A stretch of 64,000 nt of DNA from Actinomycetes bacterium (GCA_021848365.1 JAJZUS010000002.1:62001-126000); one strand, 5' to 3'. Shown: positions 1-8,608, counted from the first letter of the stretch. Notes: a model not told the origin generated them from the letters alone. Translations and numbers: made by a program.

Positions 1-11
1 GCCGCCGACTC

Positions 12-386
12 GTGGCTCGCCTGAGACGACGCGTCCTCTCCGTCGGGGCCATTCTCGGGGCCTCGCTCGCGCTCAGCGCGTGCGGTACGTCGGGTGCGAT
101 CACGCAAGCTCGAACCGCGTGCACCTACGTGGATCAGGCGATCGCCGTCTACCGAACGAGCCAGTCACCCGCCACGCCCGCGGCCCAGCGCAGCGCCCTC
201 GCCAACCGCGCGATGGCCCTGCTACTGCGCGCGACCCCCTACGCCGCGTCGGCGACCTCGACGGACGGAGGCTGGAACCCGCTCATGACGACGATCAACG
301 AGGCCGAACGCGTCCCCCTGCGCTTCCTCATCCCGTCGCTGACGCACCTGTGCGCGATCGCACAGTCGTCGACGCCCTACCTCTGA
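12..386 (+). CDS. small putative lipoprotein
   Basis: A 124-residue protein of unknown function. The N-terminus is a textbook lipoprotein signal: basic residues (MARLRRR), a hydrophobic stretch and the lipobox LSAC with the acceptor cysteine near residue 24. It should therefore be exported and lipid-anchored on the outer face of the membrane. The mature part is Ala/Thr-rich with two further cysteines and no recognisable catalytic motif. The start is a GTG at the window edge, so upstream context is not visible. Its stop overlaps the end of the convergent gene at 377–724 by 10 bp. Confidence 0.75.
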   Translation: MARLRRRVLSVGAILGASLALSACGTSGAITQARTACTYVDQAIAVYRTSQSPATPAAQRSALANRAMALLLRATPYAASATSTDGGWNPLMTTINEAERVPLRFLIPSLTHLCAIAQSSTPYL

Positions 387-724
387 GAGGTGGAGAGCCG
401 TTCGTAGAGCCAGTCCAGGGATCCCGGGTGGTCGATGGCGTCCTCCCACCCCTCGAGCCGGTCCTCGACCGCGCCCAGCGTGGGAATCGTGCCGATCACG
501 ACGACCGTGAGGCCCTCGACGGGCTCCTCCTCGACGTAGAAGTCACCGAAGATGTCCTCGGACACGGTCGTGTCCGGCTCGATCATCAGGTAGAGCTCGC
601 CCGTCGCCTCGACCCACGACAGGGTGTAGGAGTTCCCCGACGCGTCCGTCCACTCGTCACCGAACTCGTACTCCGTGCTCTCGCGACGGGCCTCGTTCTG
701 CTCGTAGAAGGCCTCGATGTCCAT
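377..724 (-). CDS. conserved-looking acidic hypothetical protein
   Basis: A 115-residue, strongly acidic protein (many Glu and Asp) with no signal peptide or membrane segment, so presumably cytoplasmic. I do not recognise the family. The start is supported by a TAGGCT box exactly 6 nt before the ATG, the leaderless arrangement seen at many genes of this window. It is divergent from the gene at 837 and converges with 10 bp overlap on the lipoprotein gene. Confidence 0.65.
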   Translation of the reverse strand: MDIEAFYEQNEARRESTEYEFGDEWTDASGNSYTLSWVEATGELYLMIEPDTTVSEDIFGDFYVEEEPVEGLTVVVIGTIPTLGAVEDRLEGWEDAIDHPGSLDWLYERLSTSQR

Positions 725-730
725 GTGCGC

Positions 731-736
731 AGCCTA
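731..736 (-). promoter_or_regulatory. -10 box TAGGCT, leaderless start of 377–724
   Basis: TAGGCT on the minus strand, 6 nt before the ATG at 724. This spacing puts the transcription start at or next to the start codon. Confidence 0.55.
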
Positions 737-816
737 CGCGCCCGGTATGTGCGCGGGCGTGTGCGTTCGAGGGGGCACCGTGCTGGTCGTGCGGCGAGGA
801 GCGGGTGGATGTGTCA

Positions 817-834
817 GGGCGAGTCGACTCGCCC
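817..834. promoter_or_regulatory. 18-bp perfect palindrome before the gene at 837
   Basis: GGGCGAGTCGACTCGCCC is a perfect, gapless 18-bp palindrome ending 2 bp before the ATG at 837. It occupies the place where a ribosome binding site or -10 box would lie, and I see no other initiation signal there. It could be an operator or a hairpin that hides the start. Confidence 0.5.
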
Positions 835-836
835 CC

Positions 837-1532
837 ATGACCGACTACGACATCCTCACCCACCTTCGCGCCGACTGGCGCTTTCTCGGGCACCAGCCAG
901 CATCGAGGGACTCCCTCGAGCAGGTGCGTCGGCTCGTCCCGGACGCACCCTGGCGCGACGTCACGGACCTCGGTGACGTCCTGCGAGCCCTCGACACCTC
1001 CGGCGGTCGCCCGCAGCTGGAGCGGCACGCCCTCATCACCGCCCTCCTGCGCGGCGCCGACGATCCCCTCGTCGCCCGGGCCCTCCTCCAGGCCCTCCTG
1101 CCCGGGATCGTGAGCGTGTGCCGTCGCTTGCGCTTCGGTGCCGGCGCCCTCGAGTCACCGTCGGAGACGGTCGGCGTCGCCGCGTCCCTCGCGACGGAAC
1201 TGATCGCGGAGTGGGCGGGCCAGAGCCGCCCCTACGCGGCCCCGGACCTGCTCTCCGCCCTGCGTGGTCGTCTCCGGCGCTACATCCAGCGCGAGCGGCA
1301 CTCCCGCGACGCGGCCCTCCCCCTCGCCCACCACGACGTCGCCCGCGACGACGTCGATCTGGCCTCCCGTCTCGCCGCCCTCGGCGGCGGTCCGCACGCG
1401 CGACTGGCCCGACTCACCTACGCCCGGGTCCTCGAGGGCCGCAGCTGGCGCGAGGTTGCGGCCGCCGATCACTCCCACCCGGCCACGCTGCGGGCCGAAG
1501 TTCGTTCATTCGTCCAGAGCCACGTGCTGTGA
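837..1532 (+). CDS. hypothetical protein with a possible C-terminal helix-turn-helix
   Basis: A 231-residue soluble protein. An open frame extends upstream to 717, but ATG 837 (MTDYDILTHLRADW) is chosen because the upstream part is low-quality Val/Gly/Arg sequence. The C-terminal ~50 residues (LEGRSWREVAAADHSHPATLRAEVRSF, in part) resemble the helix-turn-helix of sigma-factor region 4 or simple regulators: a conserved-looking 'GRSWREVA' turn followed by a recognition-helix-like segment. That is inference only. A perfect palindrome directly precedes the start, which would fit autoregulation. The genes at 1587 and 2003 follow on the same strand. Confidence 0.6.
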   Translation: MTDYDILTHLRADWRFLGHQPASRDSLEQVRRLVPDAPWRDVTDLGDVLRALDTSGGRPQLERHALITALLRGADDPLVARALLQALLPGIVSVCRRLRFGAGALESPSETVGVAASLATELIAEWAGQSRPYAAPDLLSALRGRLRRYIQRERHSRDAALPLAHHDVARDDVDLASRLAALGGGPHARLARLTYARVLEGRSWREVAAADHSHPATLRAEVRSFVQSHVL

Positions 1533-1574
1533 CCCTCGATGACGACCCAATTGGCGCCCCCGTGGACGAGTCGG

Positions 1575-1580
1575 TACCGT
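1575..1580 (+). promoter_or_regulatory. -10 box TACCGT (CGGTANNNT type), leaderless start of 1587
   Basis: TACCGT lies 6 nt before the ATG at 1587 and is preceded by CGG. It supports the inner start over an in-frame ATG at 1539. Confidence 0.5.
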
Positions 1581-1586
1581 GGCCTC

Positions 1587-2006
1587 ATGGCGCGTCGCAC
1601 GGCCCCCTCGCGGGCGACGCACGTGGTCCTCTGGTCGAGCCCCGTCCTGGCCCTCGTGCTCATCCTGTCGACGTGGGCCCCGACGCACCCGAGTCGCCGA
1701 GCGACGTCCTCGCCCGCCTCCGCCGCGACGACCGCGCCGATCGGGCGAACAGGCGGCGTACCCGTGCTGCCCGCGACCGTGGTCGGCTCCCTCACCCGGA
1801 CCACGCCACGCGTCGAGCTCCCGCTGCGCGGGCCGGGTACGTGGACCATCACCGCGAGCGCGGTCGTGACGACGCGACTCCGGTGCTCGGGACCGGCGAC
1901 GGCCGTGCCGGGTCGTCTGGCCCTGCCCGCGGGAACGTCGTGCCTCGTCGATCTCACCAACCCCACGTCGCACACCGCCCCGTGGCGCCTCCACCGGACG
2001 TCGTGA
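1587..2006 (+). CDS. small membrane-anchored/exported hypothetical protein
   Basis: A 139-residue protein with a basic N-terminus and one hydrophobic segment (about residues 11–29, HVVLWSSPVLALVLILSTW), so either secreted or held by an N-terminal anchor. The remainder is Thr/Pro-rich with two cysteines (CSG and SCLVDL contexts) that could form a disulfide outside the cell. No family recognised. The start is chosen on the -10 box 6 nt upstream. Its TGA stop overlaps the GTG start of the next gene (GTGA), so the two are almost certainly translated together. Confidence 0.6.
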   Translation: MARRTAPSRATHVVLWSSPVLALVLILSTWAPTHPSRRATSSPASAATTAPIGRTGGVPVLPATVVGSLTRTTPRVELPLRGPGTWTITASAVVTTRLRCSGPATAVPGRLALPAGTSCLVDLTNPTSHTAPWRLHRTS

Positions 2007-3568
2007 GCGACGCCCGTCGCCTCTCACCGACCGGGGTCGCCCTCGCCCTCTACTTCATCCTGGTTCCCGTCGTCGTGGCCAACCGCTGGACCGACGCCTC
2101 CCACCACCGCTTCCCGACGCTGCTGCGCGCGTCCCTGGTCCTCCTCGCCGTCCTCTGGCTCGTCTTCGTCTCACGAGTCGGTCGCGATGTCGTGCGGCTA
2201 CGACGAGGACAAGACATCGACCGTGGCGCGAGCGCCTGGGTCGCCGGGGTCGTCGTCGCCGTCCTCGCCCTCGGTCCCATCGCTCCCGCACACCCCCATA
2301 CCCGCCCCACCACGACCATCGTCGCGGGGCACCACACGTCACCGTCGCCCCTGGCGGCCGGGTCAGCTTCCCCCCTCGTCCTCGCGATCGCCGCGCGTCG
2401 TCGACTCGACGAATGGCGAGAGAACGGCCCCGACCCGAGTGCCGACGTCGACCACGAGCTGGATCTCGTTCAGCGAGCCGACCTCACCTGGATCGGTCGG
2501 ATCCGTTCCGCCGTCGCGGGGCGCGTCGGCGGAGTGGTCAACGTCGACCCGGACGGACCCTTCACGCCCGGGGTCGAGGCTGAACCCCTCGTCGCCTGCG
2601 TCATTACGGACGACGACACCCCCCTCGTGAGCTTCGCTCGCGAGGGTGCCGACCTCGCGATCCCGGCCACGTGGGATGACGTCCGGGTACGGGCGAGCGT
2701 CGTCGGCCTCCACGACGGGGGACGCGTCGGGCTCACGTCCGACCACTACGAGTTGCTCACCCTGCTCGCCACGCGCGCCGTCCGGCGCAGTGCCGTCGTC
2801 TGGCTCGGGTCACCCGACGACCTCGACGACGCGCTGCGCGCCAGTTGCGTCGTCGTACACCGCGTCGATCGTCCCGCCAGCCTCGTCGATGACGACGTCA
2901 CCTCGCTCACCGCAGACGTCACGGTCGAGCTGCTCCGCGCCGATCCCCGAGTGGCGGGCCTCGTCGCCCCCTTCACGGCGACGTTGCGGCGACGCTGCGT
3001 CGAGATGGCCGCGTATCTCGCCCTGCACCGGCACGAGCCCGTGACCGGGGAACGCCTCCGGGCACGGGTCCTCGGCCGAGCGGACCAGGACGCGTCCCTC
3101 AGGACCCTCGCCAATACGGCGACCGCCCTGCGGCGGAGCCTCGGCGTCGACGACGACGGGCCCCGGCTACACCCCGTCTCGTCGGCCGGGCTCTACGAGA
3201 CCCACGGACTCCGCAGCGACGTCGACGCCTTCCACTCCCTCGTCACCACCGCCCGCCGCGCGGCCGACGGGGGTGCGGCCCCGCTGCGCGCCGCGCTCTC
3301 GCTCGTGCACGGTGAGCCGCTCGCGGCGGTGCTCCGGGGGTACGAATGGTTCCTCGCCGAAGGGCACCTCGCCCAGGTCCAGCGCGACGGCGAGTGGGCC
3401 GCCCTGACCCTCGCGGAGATCGCGCGCGAGCACGGTGACGTTGACCTCGCGTTCTGGGCCCTACGCCAGGGTCGACTCGTCGACCCCTACAGCGACGACC
3501 TCGTGGCCGCCCTGGCGCGCGTCCCGCGTTCAGGCCAGCTTGGCCGCAATGGACCCGGCGCGGCGTAG
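2003..3568 (+). CDS. membrane-anchored BTAD (SARP-like) regulatory protein
   Basis: A 521-residue protein. Three hydrophobic segments lie at about residues 10–28, 42–58 and 80–98, followed by a long soluble region. The last ~200 residues match the C-terminal half of SARP-type regulators: a winged-helix-like part (RRRCVEMAAYLALHRHEPV, then LRTLANTATALRRSLG) and a bacterial transcriptional activator (BTAD) helical domain (YEWFLAEGHLAQVQ, LAFWALRQGRLVDPYSDDL). Classical SARPs are soluble; the membrane anchor here suggests a scaffold or a membrane-bound regulator. GTG 2003 overlaps the previous stop. The 3' end overlaps the convergent ddl gene by 39 bp. Confidence 0.7.
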   Translation: MSDARRLSPTGVALALYFILVPVVVANRWTDASHHRFPTLLRASLVLLAVLWLVFVSRVGRDVVRLRRGQDIDRGASAWVAGVVVAVLALGPIAPAHPHTRPTTTIVAGHHTSPSPLAAGSASPLVLAIAARRRLDEWRENGPDPSADVDHELDLVQRADLTWIGRIRSAVAGRVGGVVNVDPDGPFTPGVEAEPLVACVITDDDTPLVSFAREGADLAIPATWDDVRVRASVVGLHDGGRVGLTSDHYELLTLLATRAVRRSAVVWLGSPDDLDDALRASCVVVHRVDRPASLVDDDVTSLTADVTVELLRADPRVAGLVAPFTATLRRRCVEMAAYLALHRHEPVTGERLRARVLGRADQDASLRTLANTATALRRSLGVDDDGPRLHPVSSAGLYETHGLRSDVDAFHSLVTTARRAADGGAAPLRAALSLVHGEPLAAVLRGYEWFLAEGHLAQVQRDGEWAALTLAEIAREHGDVDLAFWALRQGRLVDPYSDDLVAALARVPRSGQLGRNGPGAA

Positions 3569-4633
3569 CGCGAGTCCGTCAGCTCCTTCGGCACTGAAGA
3601 GCCGCGTCGGACGCTCGCGCGCCTCGGCGAGCAGGTCGCTCAGCAGCTGTCCGAAGGGCAGCGGCGGGTCGACGAAGAGGTGCTTCGACAGCGATCCGGG
3701 GATCGTGTTCACCTCGTTCACGTAGAGCTCGTCATCTCCCGCGAGGAAGTCGATACGCGCGACCCCCCGCACCGAGGCGACGCGCGCCACCTCCCGGGCG
3801 ATATCCCGGATGCGCGCGGTGCGCTCGGGAGGCAGGTTCGCGGGGATCTCCCGCGGCGCCGACACCATGCCCTCACCGCCGACGTACTTGTCGCGGTAGT
3901 CGAGGATCTCGACCCGATCGTCACGACGCAGGGGTCGCTCGATCGCCGACAGCTCGACGGTCGGATAGGTGCGCACCGCGATCTGGAGGTCGCGCAGGTC
4001 GGAGCGGTAGGGCTCGACCACGCAGCCCCGCGCGAAGTGGGGATTCGTCCGTCGACGCGCTCGTGCCGTCGCCAGATCCTCGACCACGTCGATGCCGATC
4101 GACGAGCCGCCGAATCGGGGCTTCAGGATGTAGGGGCCACCGAAGGAGATCGACTCGGTCTCGGCCTCGAGGAGTGCTCGCGGCAGTGTGGGCAGTCCCG
4201 CCGCCGCCACGACGGCCCCGAAGGCCCACTTGTCCATGCCCAACGCCGCGCCGGCCACGCTGGGCCCGCTGTAGGGGACGCCCGCGAGATCGAGTGCCGC
4301 CTGCAGGGTCCCGTCCTCACCCGGCCCCCCGTGCGTCGCCAGGATGACCGCGTCGAGGTCAAGTCGTCGCTCCCGCCCCAGCCGTCCGCCGGGCTGGACG
4401 AACCCTCCGGGCTCGCCCGGTCGCAGGTTGACCTCGGTCGAGCCGGCGGGCACCCCGTCGAGGAAGCCCTCCGCCTCCACGTCCCCGTTGACTAGGTAGA
4501 AGGCGCCCGACTTGGTCCAGTAGAGACCGAGAGCGTCACCGTGCCGGCGCAGCTCGCGCAGGGCCTGGAGGCCCGTGAGGATGGAGATGTCGTGCTCGGG
4601 CGACGGCCCACCGAAAATGACTCCCTGGCTCAC
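3530..4633 (-). CDS. ddl: D-alanine–D-alanine ligase
   Basis: An ATP-grasp ligase of 367 residues that joins two D-alanines for the peptidoglycan stem peptide, in the cytoplasm. Visible motifs are the N-terminal GGPSPEHDIS, the HGGPGEDG loop, the ATP-grasp lysine segment GPYILKPRFGGSSIGI, the metal-binding ARIDFL, and the C-terminal NEVNTIPGSL that signs Ddl. Length is normal for the family. It is the third gene of a minus-strand group (hydrolase, MurF-like ligase, ddl), 31 bp after the ligase gene; its product is the substrate of MurF-type enzymes. The start is GTG. Confidence 0.92.
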   Translation of the reverse strand: MSQGVIFGGPSPEHDISILTGLQALRELRRHGDALGLYWTKSGAFYLVNGDVEAEGFLDGVPAGSTEVNLRPGEPGGFVQPGGRLGRERRLDLDAVILATHGGPGEDGTLQAALDLAGVPYSGPSVAGAALGMDKWAFGAVVAAAGLPTLPRALLEAETESISFGGPYILKPRFGGSSIGIDVVEDLATARARRRTNPHFARGCVVEPYRSDLRDLQIAVRTYPTVELSAIERPLRRDDRVEILDYRDKYVGGEGMVSAPREIPANLPPERTARIRDIAREVARVASVRGVARIDFLAGDDELYVNEVNTIPGSLSKHLFVDPPLPFGQLLSDLLAEARERPTRLFSAEGADGLALRRAGSIAAKLA

Positions 4634-4664
4634 CGCGCCGCCTTTCTGCTCCCCGCGCCGACGA

Positions 4665-6221
4665 TCAAGGGTAGTGGTCGGGGAGGTCGTTGAGGTAGAG
4701 CACCGCGTCGTCCTCCCCCAGGCTCTGGCGCACCCACGCCACGGCCTCGTCCCGTCGATCGACGCGCCGCGCGCCGTCGCCGTAGCCGCGGGTCAGGGGT
4801 ACCGCGTTGGTCCGCCCCACGACGACGAGCTCGACGTCCCGGGCGTGCGCCGCCTGGGCGAGACGGAGATTCTCGTGATACTGCTCGCCGCCGAGCTCGA
4901 CCATGCCCGGCGTGACGAGCACCCGCCGACCGGTGACCGGCAGAGTGCAGAGCAAGTCGAGGGCCGCCCGCGCACTCGCCGGATTCGCGTTGAAGGTGTC
5001 GTCAATCACCGTGACGCCCGACGGAGCCCGACCGACCTGCGAACGATTAGCGACGGGAGTGATGCCGCGCAACCGCGAGACCAGTTCCTCGCGCTCCGCA
5101 CCGACCTCGCGGGCGGCGGCGAGGGCGCACGCGAGATTCGTGGGCTGCACCCCGGGGACTGGTTCCATCCCCGCCCACTCCACGCCGTCGACGATGACGC
5201 GCCACCGCGACGGCTCGACGACGACCCGAACGTCCAGGTCATCGCGACTCGAGCCGGCCGTGACGACGCGCGCGCCGCGCGCGCGCAGACGCTCCACCCA
5301 CCCGGCGAGCCGGGGATCGTCCGCGTTGAGGACGATCGTCGACGCGCGCTCGGTGATCTCGAACTTGGCCGACTCGATGACCTCGAGGCTCCCCATTCGC
5401 TCGAGGTGAACGGGACCGATCGCCGTGACCACCGCGATCGAGGGCGGACACCACTCACACAGGGCCCGGATCTCGCCCGGCCCGAAGGTCCCCATCTCGG
5501 CGACGAAGACGCGCGTGCCGTCCGTCAGATTCTCGTTGATGGCGCGCGAGAGGCCCGCGCGGTTGTTGAAGCTGCGGGGGGAGCCGACCGCTCCGGGCCC
5601 GATCAGCTGCACGAGGTGGTTCTTGGTCGAGGTCTTCCCGTACGACCCGGTGACGCCGACGACCGTGGGGGCGACGCGAGTCAGGCGCTCCCGGGCTCGT
5701 GCGACGAAGCGGCCGGCCTCGCGATCCTGGTAGGGCTGCACGGCGCGTGCGGCGACCTCGAGGATGAGAGGCACGGCCCACACGATCGCCACTCCGGCGA
5801 TCCAAGGCTGTCGCGCCGCGAGCCCCAGTGCCTCGACGAGGAGGGCGAGCACGACGGCGACCCCGGCCGTCGTCGCGAGGCGGCGCGTCCATCGGAGCGC
5901 TCCCGTCCGGCCCCGCAGGGACAGCCCCTCGGGCAAGAACACGCCGTAGACGATGGCGTCGGCGACCGCGAGCTCGGGAGAGCGCACCAGCGCCGCCAGC
6001 ACCAAGAACAGCATCGCGATGTGGGTCCCGGTAACGGGACGTCGCCGCGATGCGGGCCGGCGGGCCGGCGCCACGGGTGGCGAAGCCCAGCGAGCGACGA
6101 AGTGGCGCAGCGAGCTCGGCACGTAGTGCTCGCGCTGCAGCACGCGCAGCCACCGCAGAAATTGGGCGGCCGTCGCGCCGGCCAGGCCCACTCCCCCGAT
6201 GACCTCGATCGCGACGTTCAC
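4665..6221 (-). CDS. MurF-like Mur ligase with N-terminal membrane domain
   Basis: A 518-residue protein. From residue ~185 it is a Mur ligase: P-loop GSYGKTST (192–199), the EMGTFGPGEI segment, GPVHLERMGSLE, and the MurF-type IDDTFNANP near the C-terminal domain. MurF adds D-Ala-D-Ala to UDP-MurNAc-tripeptide. The usual N-terminal UDP-substrate-binding domain is absent; instead residues ~1–165 carry several hydrophobic segments (about 64–96, 117–135, 140–158). The ddl gene next to it supports a D-Ala-D-Ala or other wall-related substrate, but this could be a Mur ligase paralogue of another specificity. GTG start overlaps the previous stop (GTGA). Confidence 0.78.
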   Translation of the reverse strand: MNVAIEVIGGVGLAGATAAQFLRWLRVLQREHYVPSSLRHFVARWASPPVAPARRPASRRRPVTGTHIAMLFLVLAALVRSPELAVADAIVYGVFLPEGLSLRGRTGALRWTRRLATTAGVAVVLALLVEALGLAARQPWIAGVAIVWAVPLILEVAARAVQPYQDREAGRFVARARERLTRVAPTVVGVTGSYGKTSTKNHLVQLIGPGAVGSPRSFNNRAGLSRAINENLTDGTRVFVAEMGTFGPGEIRALCEWCPPSIAVVTAIGPVHLERMGSLEVIESAKFEITERASTIVLNADDPRLAGWVERLRARGARVVTAGSSRDDLDVRVVVEPSRWRVIVDGVEWAGMEPVPGVQPTNLACALAAAREVGAEREELVSRLRGITPVANRSQVGRAPSGVTVIDDTFNANPASARAALDLLCTLPVTGRRVLVTPGMVELGGEQYHENLRLAQAAHARDVELVVVGRTNAVPLTRGYGDGARRVDRRDEAVAWVRQSLGEDDAVLYLNDLPDHYP

Positions 6222-6973
6222 GACAGGGCCCTCGTCGCCGCCGCCGCGAGCTCGTCGGGCGCCTCGAGCGGCAGCAGGTGGCCGACCCCGGGTAGCACGG
6301 TGGTCACGACGGGCACGCCCCGGGCGGTGAGGACGTCGCGGACGCGATGGGCGACGGCAACGGGGACCTCACGGTCTCGCTCACCCCAGACCAGCTCGAC
6401 GGGAGCCACCAGGCGGGTCAACTCGTTGGAGTAGTCCTCGGCCAAGGTGGCGACGAGCACGTCGCGCACGATGCCGGACGCCGCACGGTAGTCGGCCGAG
6501 CCGTAGCGCTGGCGAGCCGCCTCCAGGCGATCCTCGGAGACGAGGCCCCACCGACGCAGCGCCCGTATCACCCGGTACCCGGTCGCCGGTCGGCGCGAGG
6601 CGCCCACGCGCGCCACGGGGGCTCCCGTCAGCACGAGCGCCCGCACCAGCTCCGGGTGCTCGGCGGCGATCACGGTCGCGACCCGACCGCCGAAGGAGTG
6701 GCCGACCAGGACGAAATCCTCACCAAGATCGGCGAGAGCCCCCGCGACGACGCCGGCGTAGAGCCGGGCACCACCCGCGACGGCCGGCGGAGGTGACGCC
6801 CCGAATCCCGGGAGGTCGAGGGCCAGCGACGCCGCGCCCTGGGCGGCCACGATCTCCCCGCATCGGGCGAAGTCGGCTCCGCGACGCGCCCAGCCGTGGA
6901 GCCAGATCACCTGCGGCGCCCCGTCCCCGTGGGCGTCCGCGAAGAGGGTCCCGTCGCCCAGGGCACGTAGCAC
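6218..6973 (-). CDS. alpha/beta hydrolase
   Basis: A 251-residue single-domain alpha/beta hydrolase. The nucleophile elbow GHSFGG (Ser near residue 92), an oxyanion-hole HGW near the N-terminus, a likely acid in WGERDREVP and a final catalytic His in GVGHLLPLE are all visible. The fold resembles BioH/MenH-type esterases, but the substrate cannot be read from sequence. GTG 6973 follows TATTGT by 6 nt, so the GGGAG directly before the start is spacer rather than a Shine-Dalgarno site. It overlaps the MurF-like gene by 4 bp. Confidence 0.82.
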   Translation of the reverse strand: MLRALGDGTLFADAHGDGAPQVIWLHGWARRGADFARCGEIVAAQGAASLALDLPGFGASPPPAVAGGARLYAGVVAGALADLGEDFVLVGHSFGGRVATVIAAEHPELVRALVLTGAPVARVGASRRPATGYRVIRALRRWGLVSEDRLEAARQRYGSADYRAASGIVRDVLVATLAEDYSNELTRLVAPVELVWGERDREVPVAVAHRVRDVLTARGVPVVTTVLPGVGHLLPLEAPDELAAAATRALS

Positions 6974-6979
6974 CTCCCA

Positions 6980-6985
6980 ACAATA
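6980..6985 (-). promoter_or_regulatory. -10 box TATTGT, leaderless start of 6973
   Basis: TATTGT on the minus strand, 6 nt before the GTG start. It is the likely promoter of the hydrolase–MurF-like–ddl group. Confidence 0.55.
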
Positions 6986-7016
6986 CTGAGGCCCTCGCGT
7001 CGACCCACCCGACCGG

Positions 7017-7022
7017 TAGCGT
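7017..7022 (+). promoter_or_regulatory. -10 box TAGCGT (CCGGTANNNT type) for 7031
   Basis: TAGCGT preceded by CCGG, 8 nt before the GTG at 7031. It lies back-to-back with the promoter at 6980 in a 57-bp divergent gap. Confidence 0.5.
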
Positions 7023-7030
7023 CATCGGCG

Positions 7031-8608
7031 GTGGACGGTGCATTCCCGAACGAACTCCTGGTCGGACTGACCCCCGAGCAGCGCGAGGCCGTGACCTCAC
7101 CCGCCCGACGCCTCCTCGTGCGCGCGACCGCGGGTTCGGGCAAGACGCACGTCCTCACTCTGCGGATCCACCGTCGGGTCGCCGAGGGAGAGCTCGCCGG
7201 CGAGCACGTGCTGGCGATGACCTTCACGCGCAAGGCCGGGGAGGAGCTACGACGCCGCCTGTTCCGATCGGGAGTGCGCGACGTGCGCGCGGGGACGTTC
7301 CACCGCGCCGCCCTCACGCTCGTCAACCAGCACCGCCGCGACACGGGCCGCTCGCCCGCGCAGGTCGAGGCGAATCGACGACGCCTAGTGGTCGGACTCG
7401 TCGAGCAACTCGAGCGAGACGGCGTCACCCGCGTCGCCGACTGGCAGCTGCCCCGCCTCGAGCAGGAGATCGGCTGGGCCCTCAGCCAGGGACTGACGGG
7501 TCGCACGTACGGGGCGGAGGCCCGCCGTCACCGACGTGACGCTCCCCTGCCTCCCACGGTGTTCGCGGAGGTGCTCGACCGCTACGTCGGACTCTGCGCG
7601 AGTCGTGGCGTCCTCGACTTCGACCTCCTCTTGCGCGAAGCGATCGACGTGCTGCGTGAGGACGCCCCGACCCGAGCGGCGTTTCGCCACCGCACGCGGG
7701 CCCTCTTCGTCGACGAGGCCCAGGACATGAATCCTCTCCAGTTCGCGCTCCTGCGCGAGATGGCGGGCGACGACCCCGACCTGTTCGCGGTGGGCGACCC
7801 GCACCAGTCGATCTACGGCTTCAACGGAGCGAGCCCGCACCTCATCGACGAGATCGTCCGAACCTGGCCCGACACCCAGGTCGTCGACCTCACGCGCAAT
7901 CACCGATCAACGGCCCACATCGTGGCGGTGGCCAACACGATGCTGGAAGAAGGGGCCCGCGGGATCACCCCGGCCCGCGAGGGCGGGAGCATTCCCCTCG
8001 TCCGCGAGTACCGCACCGACGCCGAGGAGGCGCGTCACGTCGCCGCGTGGCTCTCGGCCACCCACCAGCCCGGTACGGCGTGGCGAACCATGGCCGTGCT
8101 CGCCCGGACGAACGCGCAACTCGACGTCGTCGCGACGGCCCTGGACGCCGCCGGTGTCCCCTACGAGCGACGAGGCCCCGAGCACTCGCCGGCGTCCGAC
8201 CTCGTCACGGGCACCGAGCCCGGTCGCCGACTGGACAGCGCCCCCGGACCCGACGCGGTCGCCCTGTCCACGATCCACCGGGCGAAGGGACTGGAATTCG
8301 CGCACGTGGCCGTCGTCGGGTGGTCCGAGGGACTGCTGCCCCACTACGCAGCGGTCCGCCCGGCCCAGATCGCCGAGGAGCAGCGGCTCGCGTACGTCGC
8401 GTTGAGTCGGGCCGAGAGCACGCTCCTCGTCACCTGGAGTCGGGGACGCGACGACGCGCGCGATCCCGACCGGGAGCCGTCGCGATTCCTCACGCCCATC
8501 ACGACCGAGATCGCGGCCCTGGCGGCCCGGGAGGCCCCCCTCACCGGGGAGGCGCGCCGCGCGCGTCTGGACGCCATCCGTCGCCAGCTGGAGCAGGGCG
8601 CGCAGTAG
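7031..8608 (+). CDS. UvrD/PcrA-family ATP-dependent DNA helicase, short form
   Basis: A superfamily 1A 3'-5' helicase of 525 residues. Motif I is ATAGSGKT, motif Ia TFTRKAGEE, motif II VDEAQDMNP, motif III GDPHQSIYGF, motif IV NHRST, motif V STIHRAKGLEF and motif VI YVALSRAE. It is clearly shorter than canonical UvrD/PcrA (about 700 residues): the 2B region is reduced and there is no C-terminal HRDC domain as in the mycobacterial UvrD2 group. The usual role is DNA repair or fork processing. The start is GTG, 8 nt after a TAGCGT box. The FAD oxidase gene follows after 9 bp. Confidence 0.88.
   Translation: MDGAFPNELLVGLTPEQREAVTSPARRLLVRATAGSGKTHVLTLRIHRRVAEGELAGEHVLAMTFTRKAGEELRRRLFRSGVRDVRAGTFHRAALTLVNQHRRDTGRSPAQVEANRRRLVVGLVEQLERDGVTRVADWQLPRLEQEIGWALSQGLTGRTYGAEARRHRRDAPLPPTVFAEVLDRYVGLCASRGVLDFDLLLREAIDVLREDAPTRAAFRHRTRALFVDEAQDMNPLQFALLREMAGDDPDLFAVGDPHQSIYGFNGASPHLIDEIVRTWPDTQVVDLTRNHRSTAHIVAVANTMLEEGARGITPAREGGSIPLVREYRTDAEEARHVAAWLSATHQPGTAWRTMAVLARTNAQLDVVATALDAAGVPYERRGPEHSPASDLVTGTEPGRRLDSAPGPDAVALSTIHRAKGLEFAHVAVVGWSEGLLPHYAAVRPAQIAEEQRLAYVALSRAESTLLVTWSRGRDDARDPDREPSRFLTPITTEIAALAAREAPLTGEARRARLDAIRRQLEQGAQ

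Noticed and set aside
1118-2002. Open frame upstream of the BTAD protein
   Set aside because: It reads as Arg/Pro shadow sequence over two better genes; the real start is GTG 2003, overlapping the previous stop.
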